From an uncultured Clostridia bacterium (GTDB lineage Bacteria; Bacillota; Clostridia; Christensenellales; Borkfalkiaceae): a DNA stretch of 64,000 nt. Where the stretch lies: NCBI GenBank assembly GCA_944367045.1, contig CALVWI010000005.1:46209-110208 (forward strand), in the 5' to 3' direction. Of the stretch, positions 1-8,882 are shown one piece after another. The notes under the pieces were generated by a model that had not been told where the DNA came from, ran no database searches, and saw only the letters and a list, made by a program, of their open reading frames with translations. Both the position numbers and the translations under genes were made by a program. Every line of letters begins with the position of its first letter. The stretch's first letter is position 1.

Positions 1-554
1 TCCTGCGTCGAGAGCGAGCCCATCACGGCGTAGTACATATCTCCCCGCTTGAACACCTTGGGGTCGCGGAAGTCGGAGCGGGCGCAGTTCTTGGGGAGCT
101 GGTCGCTCTTGATGACCTCGCCGAGCTTCTCGAAGTGGACGCCGTCCGAAGAGACGGCGAGAGACTGCGTCTGACGGCTGCCGAGGACGGAGGTATACAT
201 GAGGTAGAGCTTGCCGTCCTTGACGATCCCCGAGCCGGAATAGCAGCCGTCGCGGTCCGCCGTGCCGCTCGGGGCGAGCGCGGTGGGCTGGAGCTGCCAC
301 TTGACGAAGTCCTCCGAGGTATAGTGCCCCCAGTGCATGGAGTTCCACGCCGCGCCGTAAGGATAGAACTGGAAGAAGAGCTGATACTTGCCGAACGCAT
401 AGCAGAAGCCGTTCGGGTCGTTCATCCAGCCGACGGGCGGCATGACGTGATAGGTATGACGGTATCCTTTGTTGACGGATGCGAGACTGTGTACGATGTA
501 CGAATCTGCGACGTTCGTCGCATTGGCATTGCCTGTCTGCTGTTTGGGTTTCAT
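1..554 (-). CDS. GH32 fructan hydrolase, N-terminal part (cut by window edge)
   Basis: This frame is open from an ATG at 554 to the window edge, so the C-terminal part is missing. It carries the GH32 signature WMNDPNG near residue 35, whose Asp is the nucleophile of the family. An RDP motif (DFRDPKVF, about residue 170) supplies the transition-state Asp. GH32 enzymes cleave beta-fructofuranosyl bonds in sucrose, inulin or levan. No signal peptide or lipobox is seen, so the enzyme may act in the cytoplasm on imported fructo-oligosaccharides. GGGAG sits 4 nt before the start, and the upstream gene ends 16 nt away, so it is the last visible gene of the 8.7 kb operon. The Glu acid/base region lies outside the window. 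Confidence 0.9.
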   Translation of the reverse strand, partial: MKPKQQTGNANATNVADSYIVHSLASVNKGYRHTYHVMPPVGWMNDPNGFCYAFGKYQLFFQFYPYGAAWNSMHWGHYTSEDFVKWQLQPTALAPSGTADRDGCYSGSGIVKDGKLYLMYTSVLGSRQTQSLAVSSDGVHFEKLGEVIKSDQLPKNCARSDFRDPKVFKRGDMYYAVMGSLSTQ

Positions 555-570
555 GTTGCTCCCGGATCAC

Positions 571-2082
571 TCAATATGAGTAAGTGAATTGTTTGAGATC
601 TGTGAAGGTGACGCCGCCGTCCTCCGAATACAGCTTGACGGCTCTCCCGCTCACGCCGTAGATGCGCACGGTGAGCGCGGCCTGCCCGTCGAGGTAGAGG
701 ATGCCCACGGAGCCCTCCTGCACATAGGTGAAGGTGTACGTGTTTCCCGCTTGAAGGGAGACGGGCACCGAGGTGATGGGCGTCGTGCCGAGGTTGAAGG
801 AGAGCGTCATCGCCTGCTGCTCGGGCGAGAAGGAGACGAGCTTGTAGCGGTCCTTCCTGCCGTTGTAGTCAAAGGCGAAGCCGAAGTCGCCCGTGCCATC
901 GAAGGTGAAGCTGCCCGTCACGACGTAGCGTTCCTGGCAGGTGAAGCTGTCCACATACTCGCCCGCATCGGGCGTGACTTCGCTCTTGGAGAGCAGCGTG
1001 CGCTGAATGTCGGCTGCAAGGTAGACGTCGAGGGGCGCAAGGACGATGCCGTCCTCCGTCTCGACCACCTTCTGCGCGACGAGGTTGCCCGCCCATGCCT
1101 TGACGTCCTGCGTCGAGGAGGGAGACTCCGAGCGGCGCGCCCAGCCCACCATGTAGGTGTCCTCGCCGTCCGTCACCGACTTGGCGGCGTAGAAGAGGTG
1201 CCCGTCGAGGGGCTTGGGCTCGGCCTCATACACGCCGTAGCGCGTATCCGCCGAGGTGTACCACAGAACGCCGTCCTGCGCGGAGAAGGTGAGGTACCAC
1301 TTGTCGCCGATTTGGAAGGTGTCCGAGCACTCGAGGTTCCACACGTCGCCCACGATCTCCTCGGGGTTGGTGAAGATGACGCCGCCGTACTGCGGGTCGC
1401 TCAGATCGCCATTCAAGGTGTACTTGACGACCCTGCCGATATCGTTCTGCGCCGCCGTGACGGTGAGCGTGATGGTGTCCGTCGCCTCGTCGTAGTAGGC
1501 CTGCGGGTCGCGGAAGTCGTTCTTCTGCCCGAGTTCTGCGGGAGGTTGGATCTCCCAGCCCGCCTTCTTTTCAAAGGACGTGGGGCTCGTGCCCTCGGCG
1601 ACCATGATGGTCTCGTGGATGTCGCGGCCGTCGTTGTGACCGGTGTAGAAGAGGTAGTACTTCTCCCCCACCTTGACGACGGAACCCGTGCCCACCCACG
1701 CATCCTGTTCGGAGCCGCGCGAGGCCTCGAGGATGGGCTCCTGCACCTCTTCAAAGGTGACGAAGTCCTCCGTGGTCGTAAGGTAGAGCGAGTGGTTGTA
1801 GGAATCGCCGCCCTCCTTCAGATAGTAGATGTAGTAGACGCCGTCCTCGTAGTAGGGCATGGGGTCGCCCACATAGGGCTGTTCGCCGTTATCTTCCTCG
1901 GGAAGGAAGAAGTGGCTGTAGTCGTAGGCCTCCTCCATCGCCCCCGCCGTGCGGTAGGGAGAGAAGTCCTTGTCGTGCTCGTCATGATCGACGGTCGGCT
2001 CCCCGCCCCCGCCGCAGCCTGCGGCAAAGCAGAGTGCGAGCGCGGTGAGGACGGCTGCCGTGATGAGATGTCTCTTTTTCAT
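571..2082 (-). CDS. GH32-like five-bladed propeller lipoprotein
   Basis: The 503-residue protein starts with a lipoprotein signal peptide (MKKRH..., then FAAGC), so it is probably anchored outside the membrane. The propeller keeps three acidic positions of clan GH-J: Asp in VGDPMPYYEDG, Asp in FRDPQ and Glu in LECSD. The usual WMNDPNG box is replaced by VGDPMP, so this is a divergent GH32 or sister family. A C-terminal beta-sandwich follows, from about residue 370. Its start overlaps the stop of the fructokinase gene by 4 nt (ATGA), which implies translational coupling. Likely role is external cleavage of fructosyl polymers; exact specificity cannot be read from the sequence. Confidence 0.8.
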   Translation of the reverse strand: MKKRHLITAAVLTALALCFAAGCGGGGEPTVDHDEHDKDFSPYRTAGAMEEAYDYSHFFLPEEDNGEQPYVGDPMPYYEDGVYYIYYLKEGGDSYNHSLYLTTTEDFVTFEEVQEPILEASRGSEQDAWVGTGSVVKVGEKYYLFYTGHNDGRDIHETIMVAEGTSPTSFEKKAGWEIQPPAELGQKNDFRDPQAYYDEATDTITLTVTAAQNDIGRVVKYTLNGDLSDPQYGGVIFTNPEEIVGDVWNLECSDTFQIGDKWYLTFSAQDGVLWYTSADTRYGVYEAEPKPLDGHLFYAAKSVTDGEDTYMVGWARRSESPSSTQDVKAWAGNLVAQKVVETEDGIVLAPLDVYLAADIQRTLLSKSEVTPDAGEYVDSFTCQERYVVTGSFTFDGTGDFGFAFDYNGRKDRYKLVSFSPEQQAMTLSFNLGTTPITSVPVSLQAGNTYTFTYVQEGSVGILYLDGQAALTVRIYGVSGRAVKLYSEDGGVTFTDLKQFTYSY

Positions 2083-3029
2083 GCCTTGTCCTCCCCGTAG
2101 AGTTCCGCCCGCGTGGGCATGGCGGGGATGGCGCCCTCGCGCGAGACGACGATGGTGGCCGCACGGTTGGCGGTCTTGAGCATTTCCGAAAGGTCCTCAC
2201 GCGAGAGCTCGATCCCCTTTTCAAGGATGAGCGAGAGGATGGTGCCGATGAAGCTGTCGCCCGCGCCCGTCGTATCGACGACGGGGGAGGAAAGGTCAGT
2301 GGGCTCCCACGCCTCCGTGTCCTTGGTGTAAGCGGCCGCGCCTCCCTTGCCCTTGGTGACAAAGACGAGCTTGACTTCGCCCTTCATAAGGCTTTGAACG
2401 GCCTCTTTCTCGTCCTCGATGCCCGTGATGTCGAGAAGTTCCTCGTCGCTCACCTTGACGATGTCGGCAAGGGGCAGGAATTCGCGCACGACGCGCAGGA
2501 GTTCCTCGGCGCTCTCCCAGAGGTTGTAGCGGAGGTTGGGGTCGAAGCTGACGAGCGCGCCCGCCGCCCGCGCCCGCTCGATGGCGACGACGTGGGCGAG
2601 CCGCACGGGTGCGTCACACAAATCGACGCTGCAGAAGTGCAGGATATCGCCCTCCTTGAAGGGAATGGTGCGCACTTCCTCCTCTTCGAGCAGCATATCC
2701 GCCGAGGGATTGCGGTAGAAGGAGAAGCTCCGCTCGCCGCGCTCGTCGCGGGCGACAAAGGCGAGCGCCGTGTTCGCCTTGCCCGTGCGGAAGACATACT
2801 GCGTGCCGACGTTCTCGCTCGCGAGGGTGTTGGCGAGGAAGTTGCCGAAGGGGTCCTTCCCCAATTTGGTGATGACGCTCGCGGGGCAGCCCAGCCGAGC
2901 CGCGCACACCGCAACGTTGGCGGGTGCGCCGCCCGCGTTCTTGCGGAAGGTATTTGCAAGCTCCAAGACGCCCGGCTCCTGCGCCGTAAAGTCGATGAGC
3001 ATTTCCCCGATCGCATAAAGGGTGTTCAT
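2079..3029 (-). CDS. scrK: fructokinase, PfkB/ribokinase family
   Basis: The 316-residue protein would phosphorylate fructose with ATP in the cytoplasm. It has the PfkB N-terminal motif GGAPANVAVCAARLG (about 32-46) and the C-terminal ATP/anion-hole signature DTTGAGDSF with its catalytic Asp. FYRNPSADMLL and FDPNLR are typical of bacterial fructokinases. AAGGAGG precedes the ATG. It sits between a binding lipoprotein and GH32 genes, which makes fructose the likely substrate. A second copy, clearly homologous through nearly its whole length, lies at 10072-11037 in the neighbouring operon. Other sugar kinases of this family remain possible but less likely. Confidence 0.9.
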   Translation of the reverse strand: MNTLYAIGEMLIDFTAQEPGVLELANTFRKNAGGAPANVAVCAARLGCPASVITKLGKDPFGNFLANTLASENVGTQYVFRTGKANTALAFVARDERGERSFSFYRNPSADMLLEEEEVRTIPFKEGDILHFCSVDLCDAPVRLAHVVAIERARAAGALVSFDPNLRYNLWESAEELLRVVREFLPLADIVKVSDEELLDITGIEDEKEAVQSLMKGEVKLVFVTKGKGGAAAYTKDTEAWEPTDLSSPVVDTTGAGDSFIGTILSLILEKGIELSREDLSEMLKTANRAATIVVSREGAIPAMPTRAELYGEDKA

Positions 3030-3044
3030 GGTATCCTCCTTATT

Positions 3045-3064
3045 CCCCGCCCTTGCGGGCGGGG
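3045..3064 (-). other. intercistronic stem-loop
   Basis: CCCCGCCC and GGGCGGGG form a perfect 8-bp stem around TTGC, between the secreted binding lipoprotein and the fructokinase. No T-run follows on the minus strand, and the ribosome site comes straight after. I read it as an mRNA-stabilising or processing element that lets the upstream genes be expressed more than the downstream ones. Confidence 0.5.
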
Positions 3065-3071
3065 ACAGCCG

Positions 3072-4955
3072 TTAAATGAGTTCGCTCTGCAGGACGGTGA
3101 TCTCGGAGACTTCGATGACGACGTCGCCGATGGCCGCAAGTGCCGCCGAACCGAACTGGAAGAGCATTTCGTAGTCGCTCTCGCCGATGGGCGCGTTGGT
3201 GGTCGTGTATTCGAGGGTGACTTCCTCGGTGCCGATGGAGACGCCGTTCTCACGGACGAGAAGGCCGCTGTCCCAATCGATGGCGTTGAGGTCGTGCACA
3301 TAGAAGTTGAACGTGACGGGCGCGCTCGCCTTGATCTTGATGCGGAAGGTGTAGTAGGAGTTGCCGGGAAGGACAAGCGGGTTGGCTTTGTAGCCCAAGA
3401 CGAGCTTGTTGTGCCAATCTGCCTCGCCCGCCTCTTCGATGTGGTAGACGAGCTTGCCGCCCTCGACATACATGGTGCCGATGCCCAGCTGCGATGCGGA
3501 GTCATCCGAGCCGTTGAACACTTCGTAGGGCTTCTCCTCGTTGAGTTCGTTGGAGGAACCCGCGCCGAAGAGGAGGAATCTGTCGAGGAGCGTCCTGTCG
3601 GTGCGCTTGTCGCCGTCGAGACGGTAGAACACGAGATCGTCCAGCGTCAGAACGTTGGAGGTGACGCCCGCCTCGGGGTTGCCGATCTGGAAGCGCAGCA
3701 CGGGGTCGGAGGCGATGCCCGCCTCTGCCGTAAAGACGCCCGTCACCTCTTTGGTCTCGCCCGCCGCAACGGAGAAGGAGTTGAAGTTGGCGCGAAGCCC
3801 TGCATCCCTGCTCTCGACGAGCAGTTCGCCCGCCTGCGCACTCTCTGCGGTAACTTTGAGCGAATAGCCGTACTTGGCGCCCTCTTCGATGGTGACGTTT
3901 GCAAGGGAGAGGTCGACTTTAAGGCTCCACACGCCGCCCGCGCCCTCGTCATGGTAGGAGGCGATGTCCACTTTGGCCGCACCGCCCTCAGCGGTAACGG
4001 TCGCCGCTGCGCCGTCGCCCGCCTGCGTCGTGACGGAGGAGGCGTCCGTATCGAAGGTCTGGGAGTAGAGGTCGACACGCGTCTCGGTGCCCGTCGTACA
4101 GTAGAGCGCGATCTTCTCGATGGAGAGCGTGAAGGCGTCTGCCGAGGTGTCGGCGGGGTTCTCGGGGTTGGGGGTGATCTTGCCCATGTGGAGGCGAAGG
4201 TCGAGGGCGTCCGTCATGTTGTCCTCGCCGAGGGTGAACTTGGCGGAGAGCGCCTGCGTTTTCTCCCCTACCATGAGATTATACCCGCCGCCGATACCCT
4301 TCCAATCATCCGTGGAGGCATCTTCTGCGATGACGTGCATATAAGTGGGAACGGTGGACTTCGCCCAGACGAAGAGCTCGTAGTCGCCCGCGACGGGGTC
4401 CTCGATGACCTTGTTGAGCGTCACGCTGCCGTCGCCCGCCGTACCGAGGGAGGCGATGTCGAAGACGTACGCGCCCTGCTTGAGTTCGGCGGTGCCGTCG
4501 ACGCTCTCGTCGATATTGGCCGTCCAGCCGCGCTTGTCGCTCTCTGCGGGGGTGACGTCGGAGAAGTCGAAGGAGTAGAGTTCCTTGGCCTCCGCGGCCG
4601 CCCGCGTGACGGTGAGGGTGCAGTATGCGTTGCCCTCCGCGCCGTCCGAGTCGACGACGGAATAGATGAGTTCATAGCTGCCCGGCATGGAGGGCGTCGC
4701 GACGCCGTCCGTGAAGGTGAGGTCGGGGATGGATTCCACCGTGACGCTCGCCGTGAGGTCGCCGTCCTCCGCGTCGGAGGCGGTGACGCCCTCAAGGGCG
4801 TCGAATTCCTCGCCTGCGACGGTGGTCGCCGTGTTTGCGACGCCCGAGATGACGGGCGCGACGTTGTCCTCGTTGTCGGTGCCTGCGGGCGTGCAGCCCG
4901 CGAGCGCACCCAGCGAGAGCGCCGATGCAAGAAGCAATGCGAATGTCTTTTTCAT
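3072..4955 (-). CDS. Ig-like/carbohydrate-binding lipoprotein
   Basis: The 627-residue protein has a lipoprotein signal (LSLGALAGC). A cadherin/Ig-like domain of the DUF5011 sort covers about residues 30-115 (pattern ASDAEDGDLT...PGSYELIYSVVDSDG). Three beta-rich segments that look like carbohydrate-binding jelly rolls follow (roughly 120-290, 290-430 and 450-627). No catalytic motif is visible. It lies directly downstream of the solute-binding protein, whose stop overlaps its GAGGAG ribosome site. The natural role is a surface glycan-binding protein that feeds the ABC importer. The jelly-roll assignment rests on pattern and composition, not on a search. Confidence 0.6.
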   Translation of the reverse strand: MKKTFALLLASALSLGALAGCTPAGTDNEDNVAPVISGVANTATTVAGEEFDALEGVTASDAEDGDLTASVTVESIPDLTFTDGVATPSMPGSYELIYSVVDSDGAEGNAYCTLTVTRAAAEAKELYSFDFSDVTPAESDKRGWTANIDESVDGTAELKQGAYVFDIASLGTAGDGSVTLNKVIEDPVAGDYELFVWAKSTVPTYMHVIAEDASTDDWKGIGGGYNLMVGEKTQALSAKFTLGEDNMTDALDLRLHMGKITPNPENPADTSADAFTLSIEKIALYCTTGTETRVDLYSQTFDTDASSVTTQAGDGAAATVTAEGGAAKVDIASYHDEGAGGVWSLKVDLSLANVTIEEGAKYGYSLKVTAESAQAGELLVESRDAGLRANFNSFSVAAGETKEVTGVFTAEAGIASDPVLRFQIGNPEAGVTSNVLTLDDLVFYRLDGDKRTDRTLLDRFLLFGAGSSNELNEEKPYEVFNGSDDSASQLGIGTMYVEGGKLVYHIEEAGEADWHNKLVLGYKANPLVLPGNSYYTFRIKIKASAPVTFNFYVHDLNAIDWDSGLLVRENGVSIGTEEVTLEYTTTNAPIGESDYEMLFQFGSAALAAIGDVVIEVSEITVLQSELI

Positions 4956-4966
4956 GGCGTCACTCC

Positions 4967-6655
4967 TCAGTTCTCGGCGATGTATCTGTCGTAGGCCGCC
5001 TGATACACCTTCTGGACTTCATTCAGGCCGACGCGCGTGCTCTGAAGTTCGGTCTTGAACGCCTCCCAATCGGCATCGGTGAGACCGCCTCTCAGCCAGG
5101 TGATGAGGTGCTGGTTGATGTAGTTGACGATGTTGGTCTCGTAGAGGGTGAGCGTGTTGAGCTCCTCCTGCGTGAACTGAAGGTTGGGAACGGGCTGCAC
5201 GCCTTCGGGAACGAAGGGCGTTGCGTACGCTTCGAGGCGCTCGAGGCGCAGCTGGGCGCGGGGCTCCATGTGCACGACGTTCTCCCATGCGTAGTCGCTC
5301 AAATAGCAGATGCCGAGGGGCGCGTTCTCAAGGCGCAGCTCGTCCGACGTCTTGCCTTCGGGCAGCTCCTTCTGCACGAGCATGCCGTTCTCGTCGAGCT
5401 CTTCCTCATAGACGATGCCGATGGGACCGTAGTTGATCTGCGCGGAGATCATGGGGTCGTAGTAGCGGTCGAAATAGGTGAGCAGCACCTCGACGTTGGG
5501 CGTGCCCGCGAAGATGACGACTTCGCCCGTGCCCACTTCGGGGTTGTTGGAGACGCACACCGTCTGGTCGCCGTTGGGGCCGACGAGGGGCTCACAGACG
5601 ACGTAGTTCTCGGGGTTGCTGACGACCGTCTCGCTCTCCCACCAATAGAACGCGCCGTAGAGCTCGGTGCCCTTGCCGTTTGCGAGGAAGTTGTCCTGCG
5701 TCTGCTCGAAGGAGACCTCGTCGATGAGGCCCTTCTCCACCCAGCCGTTGATGAACTGCGTGGCTTCCTTGAAGCGGTCGTCGAGCACCGTGTAGGTCAC
5801 CTTGCCGTCGACGATGACGCGGTGGTCGGTGTTGTCATTGAGACCGAACATGCCGTAGAGGTCGCACTGATTGCCCTGCCAGTTGTTGTAGACGAAGGTC
5901 ATCGGGCGCTCATCGTTCTGGCCGTTGCCGTTCATGTCGTTGTTGAGGAAGTAGGTGAGAAGGCTCTCCATCTGCGCCGCGGTGAGACGGATGCCGTCCT
6001 TGACGTCCTCGGCGGTGAGACCCGTGACCGCGCCCGCTTCGATGGCCTCGAGCGTCCAGTTCTTGTTGAGGAAGAGAAGGTTGGGGTTCTGAAGAAGGCC
6101 CATCTCCTCGACGCGGGGAAGGGAATAGATCTTGCCGTCCTCGACGTTGGTGATCTGCTTGCGGATGTCGGGGCGCTCCTCCAGGATCTTGCTGAAGTTG
6201 GGCATGTACTCCAAATAGTCGCTGATGGGCAGCAGCACCTTTCTCGAGGCATAGCGGATGATCTCGCTCGCGCTCATGCCGGCGTGGTAGATGGCGTCGG
6301 GGCGGTTGTTGGTGTTGCTGAAGATGAGGTTCTTCTGCTCCGCGTAGATGGACTCGGAGACGTTCTCCCACTCGACAAAGACGTTGGTGTCCTCATAGAG
6401 CTGCTGCATGATGTCCATGTCGTTGTAGTCCTTCGCGGACGCGTTCTTGGAAGAGTAGATGCGGAAGGAGATCTCCTGCGCGCCCGTCTCGTTGAGGATG
6501 GGTGCGGAAGTGTCCTCCCACTGATAGCCGTAGTTTTCGACGAGCGCATCGACAGAGTTGCTCTCGCGGTCGTCCCCGCCGCCGCAGGCGGTGAGGGCGG
6601 TAAGTGCGAACATGGCCGCGCAGCTAAGCGCGATCGCCGCAACAGTTTTTTTCAT
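4967..6655 (-). CDS. ABC sugar-binding lipoprotein (LplA-like)
   Basis: This 562-residue extracellular solute-binding protein has an N-terminal signal and lipobox (LTALTACGGGDD). Its size and layout match the large binding proteins that pair with LplB/LplC permeases in Gram-positives. The frame stays open further upstream to 6802, but AAGGAG at 6663-6668 fixes the start at one of two adjacent ATGs (6658 or 6655); 6655 gives 7-nt spacing and a normal signal peptide. The two permease genes lie immediately upstream. Given the GH32 and fructokinase genes downstream, fructo-oligosaccharides are the likely ligand, by inference. Confidence 0.88.
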   Translation of the reverse strand: MKKTVAAIALSCAAMFALTALTACGGGDDRESNSVDALVENYGYQWEDTSAPILNETGAQEISFRIYSSKNASAKDYNDMDIMQQLYEDTNVFVEWENVSESIYAEQKNLIFSNTNNRPDAIYHAGMSASEIIRYASRKVLLPISDYLEYMPNFSKILEERPDIRKQITNVEDGKIYSLPRVEEMGLLQNPNLLFLNKNWTLEAIEAGAVTGLTAEDVKDGIRLTAAQMESLLTYFLNNDMNGNGQNDERPMTFVYNNWQGNQCDLYGMFGLNDNTDHRVIVDGKVTYTVLDDRFKEATQFINGWVEKGLIDEVSFEQTQDNFLANGKGTELYGAFYWWESETVVSNPENYVVCEPLVGPNGDQTVCVSNNPEVGTGEVVIFAGTPNVEVLLTYFDRYYDPMISAQINYGPIGIVYEEELDENGMLVQKELPEGKTSDELRLENAPLGICYLSDYAWENVVHMEPRAQLRLERLEAYATPFVPEGVQPVPNLQFTQEELNTLTLYETNIVNYINQHLITWLRGGLTDADWEAFKTELQSTRVGLNEVQKVYQAAYDRYIAEN

Positions 6656-6683
6656 CATAATTCTCCTTATCAAAAAATATTTC

Positions 6684-7625
6684 TTAGTCCTTGAGCGAGC
6701 CGACCATGACGCCCTGTGCGAAGAACTTCTGCACGAAGGGGTAGATACAGAACACGGGAAGGCTCGAGATGATGACCGTGACGTACTTGAGCTGGTTTGC
6801 AAGGCGGAACTGTTCGAGAATGGTCTCGCCCGAACCGCCCGTCGTCGACTCGGAAGCCGTCAGGATCTCCTTGAGCACGAGCTGCAGGGGATAGAGATTC
6901 TGGTCGGTCAGGAAGATCATGGCGTTGAAGTAGCTGTTCCACTGCCCCACCGCATAGTAGAGCGCGAGCACCGCCACGATGGGCATAGAGAGGGGCAGGA
7001 TGACGGAGACGAAGAGACGCAGCCTGTTCGCGCCGTCGAGTTCGGCCGCCTCGATGATGCTGTCCGGAACACCCGTCTGGAAGAAGGTCTTGGCCATGAA
7101 CAAATTCCACGCCGAGACCGTTCCCGGAAGGATGATGGAGAGCGGGTTGTCGAGCATGCCGAGATCGCTGACCACCTTGTAGAAGGGAATGAGGCCGCCG
7201 CCGAAGAACATCGTGATCGTGAAGAAGATCATGAAGAACCTGCGGAAGGGCAGCGTCTTGCGGGAGAGCGCCCACGCGGCCGTCACCGTAAAGACGACGG
7301 AGAGGATGGTGTAGGCTGCCGTGTACCAGATGGTGTTGCCGTAGCCGATCCAGATGTCCGTCCGCTCGAAGCAGCGGATGTAGCCCGTGAAGTCGATGTC
7401 GACGGGGAAGAGATACACTTTGCCCGCGAGGACGGCGTCCGCACTCGAGAAGGAGGCGATGACGACGAAGTAGAGCGGGTAGACGACGATGATCGCAAGG
7501 AGCGCCAGGATGATGTAGACGATCGCATAGTAGACGCGGTCCCCCTTGCTCTCCTTGACGTGGTGTTTTTTCTGCTTTTCGTGCTTTTGAACGCGTTCGG
7601 AGATGTTTTCTGTTGCCGTAGTCAT
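6684..7625 (-). CDS. ABC sugar permease, LplC/MalG type
   Basis: The 313-residue inner-membrane permease has six hydrophobic helices and the EAA cytoplasmic loop that contacts the ATPase (EAAELDGANRLRLF, about residue 213). The first 35 residues are charged and lie in the cytoplasm. It follows the LplB-type permease by 12 nt and precedes the binding protein by 28 nt. There is no ATPase gene in this operon. In many Bacillota one shared MsmX-type ATPase serves several importers, and the candidate here is the gene at 52076-54043. Confidence 0.9.
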   Translation of the reverse strand: MTTATENISERVQKHEKQKKHHVKESKGDRVYYAIVYIILALLAIIVVYPLYFVVIASFSSADAVLAGKVYLFPVDIDFTGYIRCFERTDIWIGYGNTIWYTAAYTILSVVFTVTAAWALSRKTLPFRRFFMIFFTITMFFGGGLIPFYKVVSDLGMLDNPLSIILPGTVSAWNLFMAKTFFQTGVPDSIIEAAELDGANRLRLFVSVILPLSMPIVAVLALYYAVGQWNSYFNAMIFLTDQNLYPLQLVLKEILTASESTTGGSGETILEQFRLANQLKYVTVIISSLPVFCIYPFVQKFFAQGVMVGSLKD

Positions 7626-7637
7626 GATTCCACCTCC

Positions 7638-8675
7638 TCAGAAGAGCGAGTTCTCGGAGAACTTGCGCGAGACCGTGTTCGCAATGACGAGCAGGACGAG
7701 GTTGATGACCGAGTTGAAGAGACCGACCGCCGTCGCATAGCCCTGACGGAGGTTCTTGATGCCCTGCTTGTAGACGTAGGTCGCGATGATCTCACTCGTC
7801 TCAAGGTTGCCGTCCGTCTGCATCAGGAGCACCTTCTCGTAGCCGACGCCCATGAGACCGCCGATGGACATGATGAGCATGACCGAGACGATGGGCGCGA
7901 TGGCGGGGAAGTCGACGTGCAGCACGCGCTGGAAGCGGGAAGCGCCGTCGATGGTGGCTGCCTCATGCTGCGCCGTGTCGACGCCCGAGAGCGCCGCAAG
8001 GTACACGATGGAGCTCCACCCGAAGTCCTGCCAGTTGCTCGAAAGGATGTACATGGGACGGAACGCTTCTGCCTCGAGGAAGAAGGAGTACCGCTCCCCG
8101 CCCGCGCTCTCGATGATGTTGTTCACGAGCCCGTAACGCCCGAAGAACAGGTACAGCATACCGACAAGCACGACGAGCGAGATGAAGTGCGGCCCGTTGA
8201 AGAGCGTCTGCAGCAGCTTGCTCAGCTTCTTGTTCTTCGTGGAGTTGAGCATGAGCGCCACGATGATCGGCAGCGGGAACCCGATGATAAATCCCAAGAT
8301 ACACAAAAGGAACGTATTCCCCATCAGATTCCAGAACACATAGTTTCCGAAGAATTCTTTGAAGTTGTCGATTCCGATCCAATAGCCGTGCAGAATGGAG
8401 TCACCCGGCATATAGTCCTGAAATGCGATCAGAAGACCGTAGATCGGGATATATGCAAAGATGAAGGTGACGACCACCGCAGGGATCAGAAAGAGCAGAT
8501 ACGTCCAGTTCCGCTTGAAGTTTCGCGCAAAGTCCGTCTTTTTGAATTTGTTCCAAAGCCCGTCCTTCGCGCCCTGTCCGACTTCCGCGACCGCCTCGGC
8601 CGCCGCGCCCGTCCCGGAGACGTCCTCCGCAGGCATATCGGCAGCTTCCGCATCGCGGGAAAGTCTCTTCGCCAT
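7638..8675 (-). CDS. ABC sugar permease, LplB type
   Basis: This is a 345-residue inner-membrane permease with an N-terminal charged tail, six or more helices and the EAA-loop version HEAATIDGASRFQR (about residue 235). The frame opens at 8708, but the ribosome site AAGGGAGGT stands 6-7 nt before the ATG at 8675, so the start is placed there. It is the first gene of the fructan operon, directly downstream of a consensus minus-strand promoter and a palindromic operator candidate. It would form the membrane channel with the product of 6684-7625. Confidence 0.9.
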   Translation of the reverse strand: MAKRLSRDAEAADMPAEDVSGTGAAAEAVAEVGQGAKDGLWNKFKKTDFARNFKRNWTYLLFLIPAVVVTFIFAYIPIYGLLIAFQDYMPGDSILHGYWIGIDNFKEFFGNYVFWNLMGNTFLLCILGFIIGFPLPIIVALMLNSTKNKKLSKLLQTLFNGPHFISLVVLVGMLYLFFGRYGLVNNIIESAGGERYSFFLEAEAFRPMYILSSNWQDFGWSSIVYLAALSGVDTAQHEAATIDGASRFQRVLHVDFPAIAPIVSVMLIMSIGGLMGVGYEKVLLMQTDGNLETSEIIATYVYKQGIKNLRQGYATAVGLFNSVINLVLLVIANTVSRKFSENSLF

Positions 8676-8701
8676 ACGCTTACCTCCCTTATCTTTGTTT
8701 T

Positions 8702-8719
8702 GAAACATCGCAATGTTTC
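8702..8719. promoter_or_regulatory. palindromic LacI-type operator candidate
   Basis: GAAACATCGCAATGTTTC has 7-bp arms (GAAACAT/ATGTTTC) around CGCA, a LacI-family-like geometry. It lies just downstream of the minus-strand -10 box, near the expected start of transcription, so a bound repressor would block the fructan operon. The divergent LacI-type gene at 8883 is the obvious partner. Confidence 0.55.
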
Positions 8720-8729
8720 GTGTGTTTCC

Positions 8730-8757
8730 ATTATATCGTTATGTGAAAATCTGTCAA
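8730..8757 (-). promoter_or_regulatory. sigma-A promoter of the fructan operon
   Basis: On the minus strand TTGACA (8757-8752) and TATAAT (8735-8730) are separated by 16 nt. Both boxes match consensus exactly. Transcription would begin near 8723 and lead into the permease gene at 8675. Confidence 0.8.
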
Positions 8758-8837
8758 TATTTGTGAAAAAATATCTTAAAAATTTTTACATTTGCCCAAA
8801 TTCTGTGCGGAAATTTTGACAAAAAGCAAAATAAATC

Positions 8838-8865
8838 TTGACAAACCCGTAAAGTGTGCTATAAT
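8838..8865 (+). promoter_or_regulatory. sigma-A promoter of the LacI-type gene
   Basis: TTGACA (8838-8843), a 16-nt spacer and TATAAT (8860-8865) lie 17 nt before the ATG at 8883. The untranslated leader is therefore very short, with GAGGGA as the ribosome site. Confidence 0.8.
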
Positions 8866-8882
8866 CGGGATGAGGGAAAATC

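Noticed and set aside
589-2100. Long plus-strand frame of 503 residues opposite the GH32-like gene
   Set aside because: It mirrors a clear minus-strand gene, has no ribosome site and an Arg/Val/Asp-rich antisense composition. The same holds for plus frames 2394-4994, 4925-6694, 6558-8819, 17513-18694, 20649-22343 and 48013-49566.
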